From G963677445 sp963678275 (GTDB taxonomy: Bacteria; Bacteroidota; Ignavibacteria; Ignavibacteriales; Melioribacteraceae): a stretch of DNA of 64,000 nt. The notes beneath the pieces are model-generated. The model saw nothing but the letters and a program-made list of their open reading frames with translations. It did not search any database and was not told the DNA's origin. Shown piece by piece: positions 28,482 to 37,703 of the stretch. The position numbers and the translations under genes were made by a program. Positions within the stretch are counted from its first letter, which is position 1. Every line of letters starts with the position of its first letter. The DNA lies in assembly GCA_963678275.1 (NCBI GenBank), contig OY782765.1, positions 5,146,001 to 5,210,000 on the forward strand, read 5' to 3'.

Positions 28482-30482
28482 ATGATAAAAGCACAACTAC
28501 AGATTGAATTTCCTATCGGCGAAATGGATATTGTTAAGTTAAGTGATAAAGTTAGAATAGATAAACACTTTCCGGAAAATGATGCAAATTTATTGTCAAA
28601 ACAGGAGTCATTTAATAAACATCTATTCCGACCAAACACATATTTACATAAGTGGTGGGCGCGTCGTTCTGGTACTACCTTCCGATATATATTAAAACAA
28701 TTGGTACCTGAGATTAATTTACAAGACTATTACACTTCGGGCGGATTAGCGGGGGTAACAATTTTAGACCCAATGATGGGCGGTGGTACGACATTGCATG
28801 AAGCAATTCGTCTTGGGGCCAACGTTATTGGATTTGATATAGATCCAATTCCGGTTCTTCAGGCAAAAGCTTCACTATCAGATATCGAAACGCATGAGAA
28901 AATCCAAGTGTTTAATAGTTTCTTTAATACTCTAAGAGAAAGACTAATAGGCCATTACAGCACGAAATGCCCTGTTTGTTCGAATAAATCTGAAATTCAG
29001 TTTACTTTATATGGATTAAGGAAGAAACATAATAACAAGGAATATTTAGTAGTTGATTCGTTGATAATCAAAGAATTAAGCAATGGGAAGAATATATATT
29101 TATCGGATATTATTACAAGCAACAATATTTGTATTGATAACACAAGCTGGGATATTATTGATAAAATAACGGCAAAGAAATTGCAAATAAACGGGAAAGA
29201 AAATGATATTTTGGATATACCATTTCCAGAAAGATATATTCCCTTAATAATTAATGGCCACTGTAAAGAACATGGCCAGTTTTTTAAACCAGTAGAAAAA
29301 GAAGATTTGAAATTACTAAAAAATGTATCAAATAAGCTGGATAATTATCTTTTGCCTGAAAATGGCCTTTTTAAGGTATCTTATGGTCCGAAATCAAGGG
29401 ACTTGCTAATTCGAAATATTGAAAGTTATCACCAGCTTTTTACATCTCGTCAGCTTCTATATTTGCATTATTCTAGGGAATTATTGGAGAATATACATCC
29501 TGATCATAAATTGTGGTTATCACTTCTAATTTCCACATCACTTGAATTTAATTCTGCTCTTTGCGGATATAAAGGATCCGAGAAAAGAAGACCAGGCGCT
29601 ATCCGACATGTGTTTTCACATCATGCATATTCTTTTCCTTATACGTCGCTAGAAAACAACCCAGTATTCATTAATAATACTTCGGGAACTCTGGGTAGAT
29701 TATTTAATTCCAGAATATTGGCTGCGAGTGAATGGGCTCACAGGCCAGTAGAACGTTATAATGAAAATGGGAAGTGGTTGAAAACAACTCTATACCATGA
29801 AACCGATATTGGAAATGAATGTAAATCGATTGATGGATTCAGGAATAAGTCAAAAATGTTTATTGTTGATCAGAATGACTCCTCAACATTACCGTTGCCA
29901 AGTCAAAGTGTCGATTTTGTAGTCACCGATCCACCATATTATGATAGTGTACAATATAGCGATTTATCTCATTTTTTCCGATGTTGGTTGCAGTGGTTGT
30001 TACCAAATGAAGCTGATTGGAAATACATTACGAATAAATCAGCAGTGGCAGTGTCAAAGAAGGAAGAAAAAAATTATTGTTCTGCATTATCAAATATATG
30101 GTCAGAATGCAGCAGAGTATTAAGAAGGCCTCATGGCAGGCTGATATTTACTTATCATCATTGGAACCCTGACGCATGGGCTCAATTAGCCATTTCATTA
30201 AAACGATCAGGTTTCGTATTATTAAATTATTATGTGATTTATTCTGAAAATCCAACTTCTGTTCATATTAAAAACCTAAAGTCATTGCAACATGATTCAA
30301 TTCTGATTTTACAACAGAATTTTGAAAATAAGTCTAAAATTTGGGATGGGCACAATAGTATTAATTTATTAGATAGCAAAGAATTTTGTAGTGACTGTTC
30401 AAAACTATTAGGCCGGACATTGGAGAATGATTTTACCGAGACCGAAATATATAAGTTATGGGAAGATAATATTAAGGTGTAA
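28482..30482 (+). CDS. DNA methyltransferase with zinc-ribbon insert (restriction-modification)
   Basis: A 666-residue amino-methyltransferase. The SAM-binding motif ILDPMMGGGTTLHEAI starts near residue 95 and continues to GFDIDPIPV; the catalytic motif DPPY is near residue 483 (FVVTDPPYYDS). About 380 residues separate them, including a zinc-ribbon-like pair of motifs (CPVCSNKS near 167 and CKEHGQFF near 265). This arrangement is that of large Zn-ribbon adenine or cytosine-N4 methylases (COG1743-like). The gene is strongly AT-rich compared with its neighbours, suggesting transfer. It ends two bases before a NotI-family endonuclease gene, so it most likely protects the chromosome from that enzyme. 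Confidence 0.9.
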   Translation: MIKAQLQIEFPIGEMDIVKLSDKVRIDKHFPENDANLLSKQESFNKHLFRPNTYLHKWWARRSGTTFRYILKQLVPEINLQDYYTSGGLAGVTILDPMMGGGTTLHEAIRLGANVIGFDIDPIPVLQAKASLSDIETHEKIQVFNSFFNTLRERLIGHYSTKCPVCSNKSEIQFTLYGLRKKHNNKEYLVVDSLIIKELSNGKNIYLSDIITSNNICIDNTSWDIIDKITAKKLQINGKENDILDIPFPERYIPLIINGHCKEHGQFFKPVEKEDLKLLKNVSNKLDNYLLPENGLFKVSYGPKSRDLLIRNIESYHQLFTSRQLLYLHYSRELLENIHPDHKLWLSLLISTSLEFNSALCGYKGSEKRRPGAIRHVFSHHAYSFPYTSLENNPVFINNTSGTLGRLFNSRILAASEWAHRPVERYNENGKWLKTTLYHETDIGNECKSIDGFRNKSKMFIVDQNDSSTLPLPSQSVDFVVTDPPYYDSVQYSDLSHFFRCWLQWLLPNEADWKYITNKSAVAVSKKEEKNYCSALSNIWSECSRVLRRPHGRLIFTYHHWNPDAWAQLAISLKRSGFVLLNYYVIYSENPTSVHIKNLKSLQHDSILILQQNFENKSKIWDGHNSINLLDSKEFCSDCSKLLGRTLENDFTETEIYKLWEDNIKV

Positions 30483-30484
30483 AT

Positions 30485-31321
30485 ATGCAAAAATATCCTT
30501 CAGAAATATTTGGACATTATTGGCTGAATAAAAGCGCCGGGTCAATCGCCGACAGAAAAAAACATTATTGCCCCTTCCAGAACTCAAAATGTTTTAAGAA
30601 AAGTAGATTAATAGATATCCCATTTGGTGTATGTACAGCTCATTACGATGGCGCTGACCTGGCTATCTGTCCAAGACGTTTCCTCGAAAACAATATTGTA
30701 TTTAGAGATATTGCATTGCATTATTTCAAATCTTTAAATGATATCTTAATATTTTCAGAGATCGGATTAAAGGGTATTGGCAACTTTGATTTTGTTATGA
30801 TAAAGCATAAACCGATGAGTAGCGAGATTGAGGACTTTGTTGTTATTGAATTCCAGACTGGTCAGACTACAAGTACAGGGAAGTTGGTTGATGCATTTAG
30901 GGATTATATTCAAAAAGACCGCTTTGAAGGGAATCTCTCATATGGTTTCGGCATAAATACCTATGATATCTGGAAAAGAACATTTACACAGATATTAAAT
31001 AAGGGTATTATACTTGAAAGATGGAATAAAAAAATATATTGGGTAGTTCAGGATCAGATATTTAATTATTTCCAAAAAAAATACAGATTAGACACATTGA
31101 ATTATCAGGAAGCTCATTCAACTATATTTGCTCTTTACGATTTGAAAAAAAATGGTGATTCACTTTCCCTTATACAGACTCGGAAATTATCATCAACAAT
31201 CGATGACTTATTCAATGCTTTTCGCCAGAATGATAATATTCCGTCAGTTGAAGAATTTATGAATCGACTAAATAAAAAATTACAAAACGATATCAATTTC
31301 AGTCTGCGGTTGAGTACTTAA
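30485..31321 (+). CDS. NotI-family restriction endonuclease
   Basis: A 278-residue protein with the features of NotI. Four cysteines, Cys29 (HYCPF), Cys36, Cys50 (FGVCTAHYDG) and Cys62 (ICPRRF), match the metal (Fe-Cys4) site in the NotI N-terminal fold. The nuclease motif is Asp102 in NFDFVMI with Glu122 and Gln124 in IEFQTGQTT, the D...ExQ variant of the PD-(D/E)xK fold. A further family segment is YDIWKRTFTQIL. It is about 100 residues shorter than NotI. It follows the methyltransferase by two bases. NotI cuts an eight-base GC-rich site; the specificity here cannot be read from sequence. AT-rich like its partner. Confidence 0.87.
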   Translation: MQKYPSEIFGHYWLNKSAGSIADRKKHYCPFQNSKCFKKSRLIDIPFGVCTAHYDGADLAICPRRFLENNIVFRDIALHYFKSLNDILIFSEIGLKGIGNFDFVMIKHKPMSSEIEDFVVIEFQTGQTTSTGKLVDAFRDYIQKDRFEGNLSYGFGINTYDIWKRTFTQILNKGIILERWNKKIYWVVQDQIFNYFQKKYRLDTLNYQEAHSTIFALYDLKKNGDSLSLIQTRKLSSTIDDLFNAFRQNDNIPSVEEFMNRLNKKLQNDINFSLRLST

Positions 31322-31526
31322 TATAGTATTAAATTCATTGGCGTTCCCATTCCAGGTTTAGAACGCAGGTTGCAAGAAGAGACAGTAGATTATAGTTTTT
31401 TTAGGAAACACAATAGATTGGTTATGACAATTTTTGTAATTATCGCTGGCAGAATTGGACCATTATTCCCTTTGATATTGTGTTAAAGGATTATAGTAGC
31501 ATTGTCAATTGATACTGGAATTACAT

Positions 31527-33044
31527 ATGGTCAAGTTAATAACAGTAATATTATCAATAATATTTCTCACGGTAAACATCTGCTCCCAGGACCTCATCTA
31601 TCAAAGCGGTGATATTTCAATTAGTGTCTGGCCGATAAGCGGGAGTAATACTGTGCAGGATGGTATTACCGATGGTTATGGGCCGAGGCTGCTCGGGGGC
31701 AGTTACGATTTTCACCGCGGGATTGATATCGCGCAGCCGAAAGGAACAGGTGTTCACGCGCCGTTGGCCGGAGAAGTGGCGCGGGTGAGGCCTTTTATTG
31801 AATCGGGCCCCGATTCAACTACGAGTCTGAGGCGATTTGGAAATTTTGTGGTGATCGCGCATGATTCACTGACCGATTCGGAAGGAGTGAAAAGGGCGAG
31901 GCAAACTGCTTATCTTCATCTCGATACTATCCTGGTTACGGAAGGACAGATGGTTCCCATAGGTGACACCGTCGGGCTTGTTGGCAATTCGGGAGATGGG
32001 ATAAATACTGAACATTTGCATTTTGAATATTATGTTGATGTGAATAATGGCGCCATTAACAGGGAGAACAGCCGGAATCCTATAAGGCTGTTGAATTATG
32101 CCAAAACCGCCGCGACCGCCGATCTTGAGATAATTCATGATGACTCGTTAAAGCTTACAATAGGGCAGGATGATTTTTCCGTCGGACTGACGCGCATCCG
32201 GCTGGAAACTGATACGGGAGTTGATAAAACCATCGATTTTGAAACCAGGGATGGCATTGATATAGATAATGAGGATGACAACACTTATGGCAATGTGCTT
32301 ATTTCACCTGAAAATTTCACAACCTCCAGCGACAGTTTCTTTTTATCGATCACATATCATTCCACTTTGAATGGCGGCGCCGGCTGGTCTACAGTCAGCA
32401 ACGCTATTGTGACACTTTACAGCTCGCAGGATGACAGCGCCAAATATTATTTCCCCGCTTCGGCTCTCCCTATTGAACTGGTATCTTTTAATGCCTCTCT
32501 CACAGACAACAATGTTCTGCTTCACTGGGTTACTGAAACAGAGGTAAACAACTACGGTTTTGAAATTTCCCGAACCCCTGGCGGGATCGAAAAGTGGCAG
32601 CTTATCGGCTTTCTCCCCGGCGCGGGAAACAGCGACAGTCCCAAAGAATATTCTTTTACTGATCGTAATCCGGAAAGGGGTTATCTTCTCTATCGGTTAA
32701 AACAAATTGATACGGACGGGGCATATGTTTATTCGCAGGTGATATCCGTAGAGACGCAAAATTTTGCGTCTCTACCCACAGTATTCAAATTATCTCAAAA
32801 TTATCCAAATCCCTTTAATCCGGCGACAAATATTGATTATTCCATTCCAACAGCTTGTTTTGCGCAAATAAAAGTATTTGATATTCTCGGAAAAGAAGTG
32901 GCTGTTCTGTTAAGTGAATATAAGCAGCCCGGCGATTACAGTGTGAAATTTAACGCGGGCGGCCTCTCAAGCGGCATATATTTTATTCAAATGAGCAACG
33001 ATAATGGTTTTATTTCCAGGGAAAAAATGCTGCTTTTGAAATAA
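31527..33044 (+). CDS. Secreted M23 family metallopeptidase with type IX secretion sorting domain
   Basis: A 505-residue protein from the ATG at 31527; an in-frame TTG six codons earlier would spoil the signal peptide (MVKLITVILSIIFLTVNICS). The M23/LytM zinc site is visible: His63 and Asp67 (FHRGIDIAQ), His131 (YLHLDT) and the HLH pair 163-165 (TEHLHFEYY). A beta domain follows (about 185-320), then a segment beginning LPIELVSFNASL that often precedes sorting signals, and the C-terminal domain with NYPNPFNPATNIDYSIP. M23 enzymes cleave peptide bonds of peptidoglycan or small glycine-rich proteins; the sorting domain predicts export to the cell surface by the type IX system. About 40 bases near 32747-32790 contain an exact inverted repeat, GTAGAGACGCAAAATTTTGC type. 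Confidence 0.9.
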   Translation: MVKLITVILSIIFLTVNICSQDLIYQSGDISISVWPISGSNTVQDGITDGYGPRLLGGSYDFHRGIDIAQPKGTGVHAPLAGEVARVRPFIESGPDSTTSLRRFGNFVVIAHDSLTDSEGVKRARQTAYLHLDTILVTEGQMVPIGDTVGLVGNSGDGINTEHLHFEYYVDVNNGAINRENSRNPIRLLNYAKTAATADLEIIHDDSLKLTIGQDDFSVGLTRIRLETDTGVDKTIDFETRDGIDIDNEDDNTYGNVLISPENFTTSSDSFFLSITYHSTLNGGAGWSTVSNAIVTLYSSQDDSAKYYFPASALPIELVSFNASLTDNNVLLHWVTETEVNNYGFEISRTPGGIEKWQLIGFLPGAGNSDSPKEYSFTDRNPERGYLLYRLKQIDTDGAYVYSQVISVETQNFASLPTVFKLSQNYPNPFNPATNIDYSIPTACFAQIKVFDILGKEVAVLLSEYKQPGDYSVKFNAGGLSSGIYFIQMSNDNGFISREKMLLLK

Positions 33045-33156
33045 CAATGTATAATAATCGGTCCCTGTCTTAAGTAAAAATCAGAATAAACCATACGAAA
33101 TTTTGTTTTTCCTGAAAATTTCGGATATTTGGTCATTAAAATAATCCGGAGTAAAA

Positions 33157-33585
33157 ATGAAAAAAATAGTTGCCAGTATATTGTTTTTCATCCCTTTTCT
33201 GATTTCGGCCCAGACCGGGACTGATTCCACTCCCAGAAAATTTACAATAGAGAACTGTGTCAGTAAGTATGATTCGAATAATGTAGTCCCGACTAAAGCC
33301 GGTCACCAGTTTTGGTTTGTAGATAAAGAATTTCTTGATGGCCGCACACTTAAAATGAGTGTGGTAAAACCTCATTCCGCGACACACGCGCCTCACTCTC
33401 ACGCTGAAGATGAGTTCTTTTTTGTCCTTGAAGGCAGGGCTGAGTTTATTCTGGATGGTGAAACTATGACTGCGGGCCCTTATGCCAGTTTTTACTGCCC
33501 CCCTAATAGTTTGCATGGCATCAGGAATGTTGGCGATACCGAGCTGAAATATCTTGTGATTAAGAAGTATCTGAAAAAAGATTGA
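33157..33585 (+). CDS. Secreted small cupin protein
   Basis: A 142-residue single-domain cupin with a signal peptide (MKKIVASILFFIPFLISAQ). The metal-binding cupin motif 1 is THAPHSHAEDEFFFVLEG (two His and Glu), and motif 2 is near PNSLHGIRNVGD, providing the last His. The substrate is unknown; such small cupins include isomerases, dioxygenases and mere binding proteins. It stands alone between the M23 gene and a repeat-rich gap. Confidence 0.85.
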   Translation: MKKIVASILFFIPFLISAQTGTDSTPRKFTIENCVSKYDSNNVVPTKAGHQFWFVDKEFLDGRTLKMSVVKPHSATHAPHSHAEDEFFFVLEGRAEFILDGETMTAGPYASFYCPPNSLHGIRNVGDTELKYLVIKKYLKKD

Positions 33586-34249
33586 TAGCTTTGTTTTCTA
33601 TTGATATCTGTATCGCAACATAAAAACATTCGTCTTTTTAACGATGCTTATTTAAGCTGCCGAAGAAGTAATTATTCCGTAAGGAGTTAAATTCTACTCA
33701 AAATGGCAAAAATGCAATTAATAATTAATAATGAACAATTGATAATTTAAATAATAAAATAATTTTAAGAGTAAGCATCTTGATAAAAACAGGCCACCAA
33801 ATCACAAAAACACAAAATCCCACGAAAAGCTTATAATATCCTTATTCTTAATTTTTTAACCTTATTCAAACGGGCGATATGTTATCTAATAATCACGTAA
33901 AAAACTCAGAAGATTAAAAAGATTGACTGGATATATGTTAGCTATAGAAATCCAAATCGAAGTCGTCATCGAAATCGGATTCTTTGATAAATCAGAGAAT
34001 TGTTTTCATTCTTCACTCACCACTAACCACTCTTCACTTCTGGCTTGCCAGTCTATGATTACCAGTACAGTTCTTTCTTTGGATTCAAATTTTTCCCGGC
34101 TCTGCCAGTTTACGGAGTGATGGTTGCATTTTGGCAGAAAACAATAAATCTTAAATAAATAAAAAAAATCACAGGAATGTTGTTATGGAAAAATTGTTGA
34201 TTTCCCATATATGAAATCTGCACTAAGGAGTTAATTCTGCTACATCCGA
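33586..34249. repeat. Repeat-rich gap, module Z copy and period-6 runs
   Basis: Contains one AAGGAGTTAAATTCTACTC core near 33679 followed by the tail with CAATTAATAATTAATAATG and AACACAAAATCCCACGAAAA, which recurs at 38.03-38.22 kb. From about 33951 a period-6 run of AAATCG/AAGTCG type occurs, and CTGGCTTGCCAG hairpins lie near 34041. No gene is supported. Confidence 0.55.
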
Positions 34250-34381
34250 TGAGACGCCCGGTTTAATTGCCCGGGGCAGAACTTTAAGAGTAACACTGAA
34301 AACTGCCCGGGATGTGGAAAAAAGCTGATTGAGTATCAGCGGGAAAGTCTGGAAAACCTTGTTTTATCATTACAAAAATGA
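34250..34381 (+). pseudogene. Zinc-ribbon gene remnant
   Basis: An open frame without a start ends at a TGA at 34379-34381 and encodes a C-terminal fragment with NCPGQNFKSNTENCPGCGKK followed by a helical LIEYQRESLENL tail. The CPGCGKK knuckle is typical of small zinc ribbons, while the first knuckle has lost a cysteine. It is preceded by a stop codon and by repeat sequence, so it looks like the cut-off end of a gene. Short and uncertain. Confidence 0.35.
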
Positions 34382-34512
34382 AATCAAAACAACCTTTGGA
34401 AAATCTGGCTTAATCTGTTGTTATATATATATTATTTACTTATCTTATCGACAATTCCCTGACAACTTAAAGGGAATATTATTTTAATGGAATATTTGCA
34501 TGGGTAGAAGAG

Positions 34513-34731
34513 ATGATGGATATCAGTACACTAAATAGAATTAAAAGCGCTCCGATTGAAGATAGAATTCAATTTATGGAAGCTATTCTTCAATCTCTCA
34601 AAAATGATTTGAGATATAAAAATATAGAAGCGGACAAAGCAAAGCTCAAACAATTTAAAGTACGAAAATTCAATTTGGGAGAGGAAATCAAAGCTGATCG
34701 TAATGAAATCTATTCTGAAAGAGGATTATAA
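34513..34731 (+). CDS. Putative antitoxin of PIN toxin pair
   Basis: A 72-residue charged protein starting at either of two adjacent ATGs (34513 or 34516) after GAAGAG. It ends two bases before the PIN-domain gene. The N-terminal half (SAPIEDRIQFMEAILQSLK) looks like a dimerisation or DNA-binding helix pair and the C-terminal tail (FNLGEEIKADRNEIYSERGL) is the extended, charged type that wraps around a toxin. No family can be named with confidence. Role is inferred from size and adjacency. Confidence 0.7.
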   Translation: MMDISTLNRIKSAPIEDRIQFMEAILQSLKNDLRYKNIEADKAKLKQFKVRKFNLGEEIKADRNEIYSERGL

Positions 34732-34733
34732 TT

Positions 34734-35177
34734 ATGTTTGCCATTGATACAAATATTTTGGTTTATGCCCATAATAAGAGTTCGGTTTTTAATGAAGAGG
34801 CGTCTGAATTTTTAGAATGGAAAATGAATCTCAGGGATGCAAATGGAAACCTTACTGTTTGTATTCCTTCACAGGTATTAATGGAATTTATTAATGTCAT
34901 AACACGTCAAAATATCCAGTCACCTCTGTCATTACCAGAAGCGATAAATATAATACAAGATTACCTTGATAGTGATATTCGAATAATAAATCAAAAAGAA
35001 ACTCAAATCCAGACTTTTATTGAATTGTTATCCTCCGTGACTACAAGGAAAACAATATTTGACATCGTACTTACAGCAACATTAAAAGACAATAACATCT
35101 CAGGACTTTATACTGTGAATGTCAATGATTTCAAGGAGTTTGATTTTTTGGATATAAAAAATCCTTTGGAAAAATAG
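34734..35177 (+). CDS. PIN-domain (VapC-type) toxin ribonuclease
   Basis: A 147-residue PIN domain. The first acidic residue is in FAIDTNILVYAHN, a conserved Glu is in VLMEFINVI, and the third and fourth acidic positions are in KTIFDIVLTATL and the VNVNDF end of the fold. PIN toxins cleave RNA, often tRNA or rRNA, when freed from their antitoxin. The upstream 72-residue gene is the likely antitoxin. Lower GC than neighbouring core genes and flanking repeats suggest a mobile pair. Confidence 0.88.
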   Translation: MFAIDTNILVYAHNKSSVFNEEASEFLEWKMNLRDANGNLTVCIPSQVLMEFINVITRQNIQSPLSLPEAINIIQDYLDSDIRIINQKETQIQTFIELLSSVTTRKTIFDIVLTATLKDNNISGLYTVNVNDFKEFDFLDIKNPLEK

Positions 35178-35183
35178 GGAATT

Positions 35184-35360
35184 GGGGGTGAGTTGTTTTT
35201 CCAATCCGGAATATTTAAATAGTTTTATTCTTGCTCTGCGAATTTATGGATTTAGAATCGCGTCCTGACTATCGGCAACATGTTAATAGCGGGCTTTTTG
35301 ACAAATTTTACTCTCCGGATTATTCTCAATGTGTTAACGATAGTGTGGCGATAAGATACA
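35184..35360 (+). repeat. 110-bp repeat, copy 3, with shared 5' extension
   Basis: Starts seven bases past the PIN-toxin stop with GGGGTGAGTTGTTTTTCCAA, the same left flank as copy 2 at 11471, and continues into the 110-bp unit at 35251. The first box is GGCAACATGTT; the second box is decayed (AATGTGTTAACG). Confidence 0.75.
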
Positions 35361-35437
35361 AACGCAGGCCATTGCAAGGCAATGAAATGTGAAAGACTTT
35401 CTATGTGAGTATAAATAAATACAGTTAAAGAAAAATC

Positions 35438-36166
35438 ATGAAAGAAAAACCTTTAGGAAGAAAAAATTACGGACATATACCTCACCTGCCGGGCAGCAGG
35501 ATGGGACCGGCGGACAAAATGTGCCACGAGGGACTGGCGAAAATCGCGACAGTAAAAGTGAGAGACCGCAATGATGAAGTTTTCGTCCAGGAAAAACTTG
35601 ACGGCTCAAATGTGGGGGTGGCAAAGATAGGGGAGGAGTTATTCCCTCTTGGAAGAGCCGGATGGCCCGCGGGTTCTTCCCCATTCGAACAGCACCGGTG
35701 TTTCAGCGACTGGGTTTATAAAAATTACGACCGGTTTTGGAATGTCCTGAAAGATGGGGAGCGGCTTGTCGGCGAGTGGCTGATGCAGGCTCACGGCACG
35801 CGTTATAACCTGAAACATGAACCATTTGTCGCTTTTGATCTGATGGTTGATGATACACGAATGCCCTTTGATAATTTAGCTGCCAGGGTTGAAGGAAAAT
35901 TTGTTACACCGGCATTGCTGCACAGGGGCGGGCCGCTGAGTATCAGTGACGCGTTAGCGAGTTTGAATGTTTACGGATTTCACGGGGCCCTTGATCCTGT
36001 GGAGGGAGCTGTATGGAGAGTTGAGCGGGATATTCCCACAGGTAAAAAGGGTGAGAAAAAGAGAATGGTTGATTTCCTGGTGAAATATGTGCGCCCCGAT
36101 AAGGTGGATGGGTTTTATCTGCCAGAGCAATCGGGTAAGGAGGCTGTCTGGAACTGGCGTCCGTAA
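35438..36166 (+). CDS. RNA ligase-fold (nucleotidyltransferase) protein
   Basis: A 242-residue protein with the motifs of the ATP-dependent RNA/DNA ligase superfamily: motif I KLDGSN with adenylated Lys53, motif III-like VAFDLMV, motif IV EGAVWRVER and motif V FLVKYVRPDK. It is little more than the nucleotidyltransferase core and lacks an obvious C-terminal domain, as in the bacterial RNA_ligase (PF09414) group related to Rnl2. Such proteins seal or repair RNA, or act on modified ends. It stands alone, flanked by repeats on both sides and 260 bases past a PIN-domain ribonuclease toxin gene. Whether it repairs RNA damaged by such toxins is speculation. Confidence 0.85.
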   Translation: MKEKPLGRKNYGHIPHLPGSRMGPADKMCHEGLAKIATVKVRDRNDEVFVQEKLDGSNVGVAKIGEELFPLGRAGWPAGSSPFEQHRCFSDWVYKNYDRFWNVLKDGERLVGEWLMQAHGTRYNLKHEPFVAFDLMVDDTRMPFDNLAARVEGKFVTPALLHRGGPLSISDALASLNVYGFHGALDPVEGAVWRVERDIPTGKKGEKKRMVDFLVKYVRPDKVDGFYLPEQSGKEAVWNWRP

Positions 36167-36332
36167 AGATTGAAAGGGTAAAACCGATTAATCTGCAAGA
36201 GGTTAAATTCTACGCAAAATGGTAAAGTTTCAATTAACAATTAATAATGTACAATGAACAATTAAAAGAGGACCGCAGATTTTTCTGATTACGCGGATTT
36301 CGCTGATTATCACGGAAAAGGATATTACTCCC

Positions 36333-36624
36333 CGTCGAAATCCAAATCGGCTTTTATCTCACGCAAAGACGCTGAGGCGCAAAGAAAAGAAACCTTATTT
36401 TTAATCTTTTAACCTTCCAGGCAACATTATTATAATTGCGTGAAAACATTTCTCTTTCCGGGAGCAAAATATGCAGACTTTTCCCCGGATTAGTTTCATC
36501 TCAAGGTAGATCAAACCCCTCCCGACCTCCCCTTAAAATCTTAAGGGGAGGGGATTTCAGTCTCTCATTATTGAAGAGTTTCCGAGAGGTGATCATTATA
36601 ATTGTTGCTGCAAAATTTGAAATT
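36333..36624 (+). repeat. 300-bp interspersed block, copy 1
   Basis: Landmarks: CACGCAAAGACGCTGAGGCGC, AACCTTCCAGGCAACATTAT, GCGTGAAAACATTTCTC, the hairpin CCCCTCCCGACCTCCCC / GGGGAGGGG, and GAAGAGTTTCCGAGAGG. Copy 2 (37022-37333) is nearly identical, copies 3 (37402-37703) and 4 (57131-57440) are diverged. Confidence 0.85.
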
Positions 36625-36771
36625 CAGAACTCCTTACCTCTCGCAAAATGAAATCGCGGATATTAATCGTGAATTATCAGATCACAAGCGCTCAATATAA
36701 ATAGTATTTATCATTCATCAAGCTAACAATAAAATTGATATTACATTTTAAAGTATGAAAAGTTGTATCTG

Positions 36772-36863
36772 TCGTCCCTGACGGGACTTTTTTTGAATGT
36801 ATGTTACCCATTTACCCCACAATAAATTGCGGGGCTATTTTCTGTTGTCCCTGGCGGGACTTT
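36772..36863 (+). repeat. REP-like triple hairpin, copy 1
   Basis: Outer GTCCCTGACGGGAC hairpins flank a central CCCCACAATAAATTGCGGGG hairpin. Other copies: 38534-38624, 57830-57920, 58474-58562, and an inverted, diverged copy at 58811-58902. Confidence 0.85.
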
Positions 36864-37021
36864 CATACAGACTTCTATCCCGTGATTTTATTTTGCGAAT
36901 GAATCAACGTAAGTTATTGTTTTTTATAATCGGGATCAGGAGTTCTGAAATTAGATATTTTTACCAAATGGGGACTCCATAGTAGCCGGGATTAAATTAT
37001 GAAGCATTCAGCCTTATAGAT

Positions 37022-37333
37022 CCCGTCGAAATCCAAATCGAAGTCGTATTCGAAATCGGCTTTTATCTCACGCCAAGACGCTGAGACGCAAAGAAAAGGA
37101 ACCTTATTTTTAGTTTTTTAACCTTCCAGACAACATAATTATAATTGCGTGAAAACATTTCTCTTTCCGGGAGCAAAATATGCAGACTTTTCCCCGGATT
37201 AGTTTCATCTCAAGGTAGATCAAACCCCTCCCGACCTCCCCTTAAAATCTTAAGGGGAGGGGATTTCAGTCTCTCATTATTGAAGAGTTTCCGAGAGGTG
37301 ATAATTATAATTGTTGCTGCAAAATTTGAAATT
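37022..37333 (+). repeat. 300-bp interspersed block, copy 2
   Basis: Almost base-for-base the same as copy 1 over about 36430-36600, pointing to recent duplication. It is joined by an 80-base linker (also seen at 36951-37021) to copy 3. Confidence 0.85.
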
Positions 37334-37401
37334 AGATATTTTTACCAAATGGGGACTCCATAGTAGCCGGGATTAAATTATGAGGCATTCAGCCTTATAG
37401 A

Positions 37402-37703
37402 TCCCGTCGAAATCCAAATCGGCTTTTTTCTCACGCTAAGACGCTGAGACGCAAAGAAAAAAGAAACCTTATTTTTGATCTTTTAACCTTCCAGGTAACA
37501 TTATTATAATTGCGTGAAAGCATCTGTCATTTCGGGGATAAAATTATTAGACTTCTCTCCGGATTAGCTCCAGCTCAAGGTAGATCAAACCCCTCCCGAC
37601 CTCCCCTTAAAATCTTAAGGGAGGGGATTTCGATCTCCAATCATTGAAGAGTTTTCGCCAGGTTATACTTTCGGTAATTATTGCTGTAAAATTTGAAATT
37701 TTA
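37402..37703 (+). repeat. 300-bp interspersed block, copy 3
   Basis: Diverged copy in direct orientation; the central hairpin CCCCTCCCGACCTCCCC is kept while its partner strand has lost a base, and the 3' end reads CGCCAGGTTATACTTTCGG. Confidence 0.8.

Noticed and set aside
36436..37363. Two open frames (36436 and 37145) encoding the same 60-residue peptide
   Set aside because: Both lie in near-identical copies of the 300-bp repeat; they lack ribosome sites and the diverged copies at 37402 and 57131 do not keep the frame.
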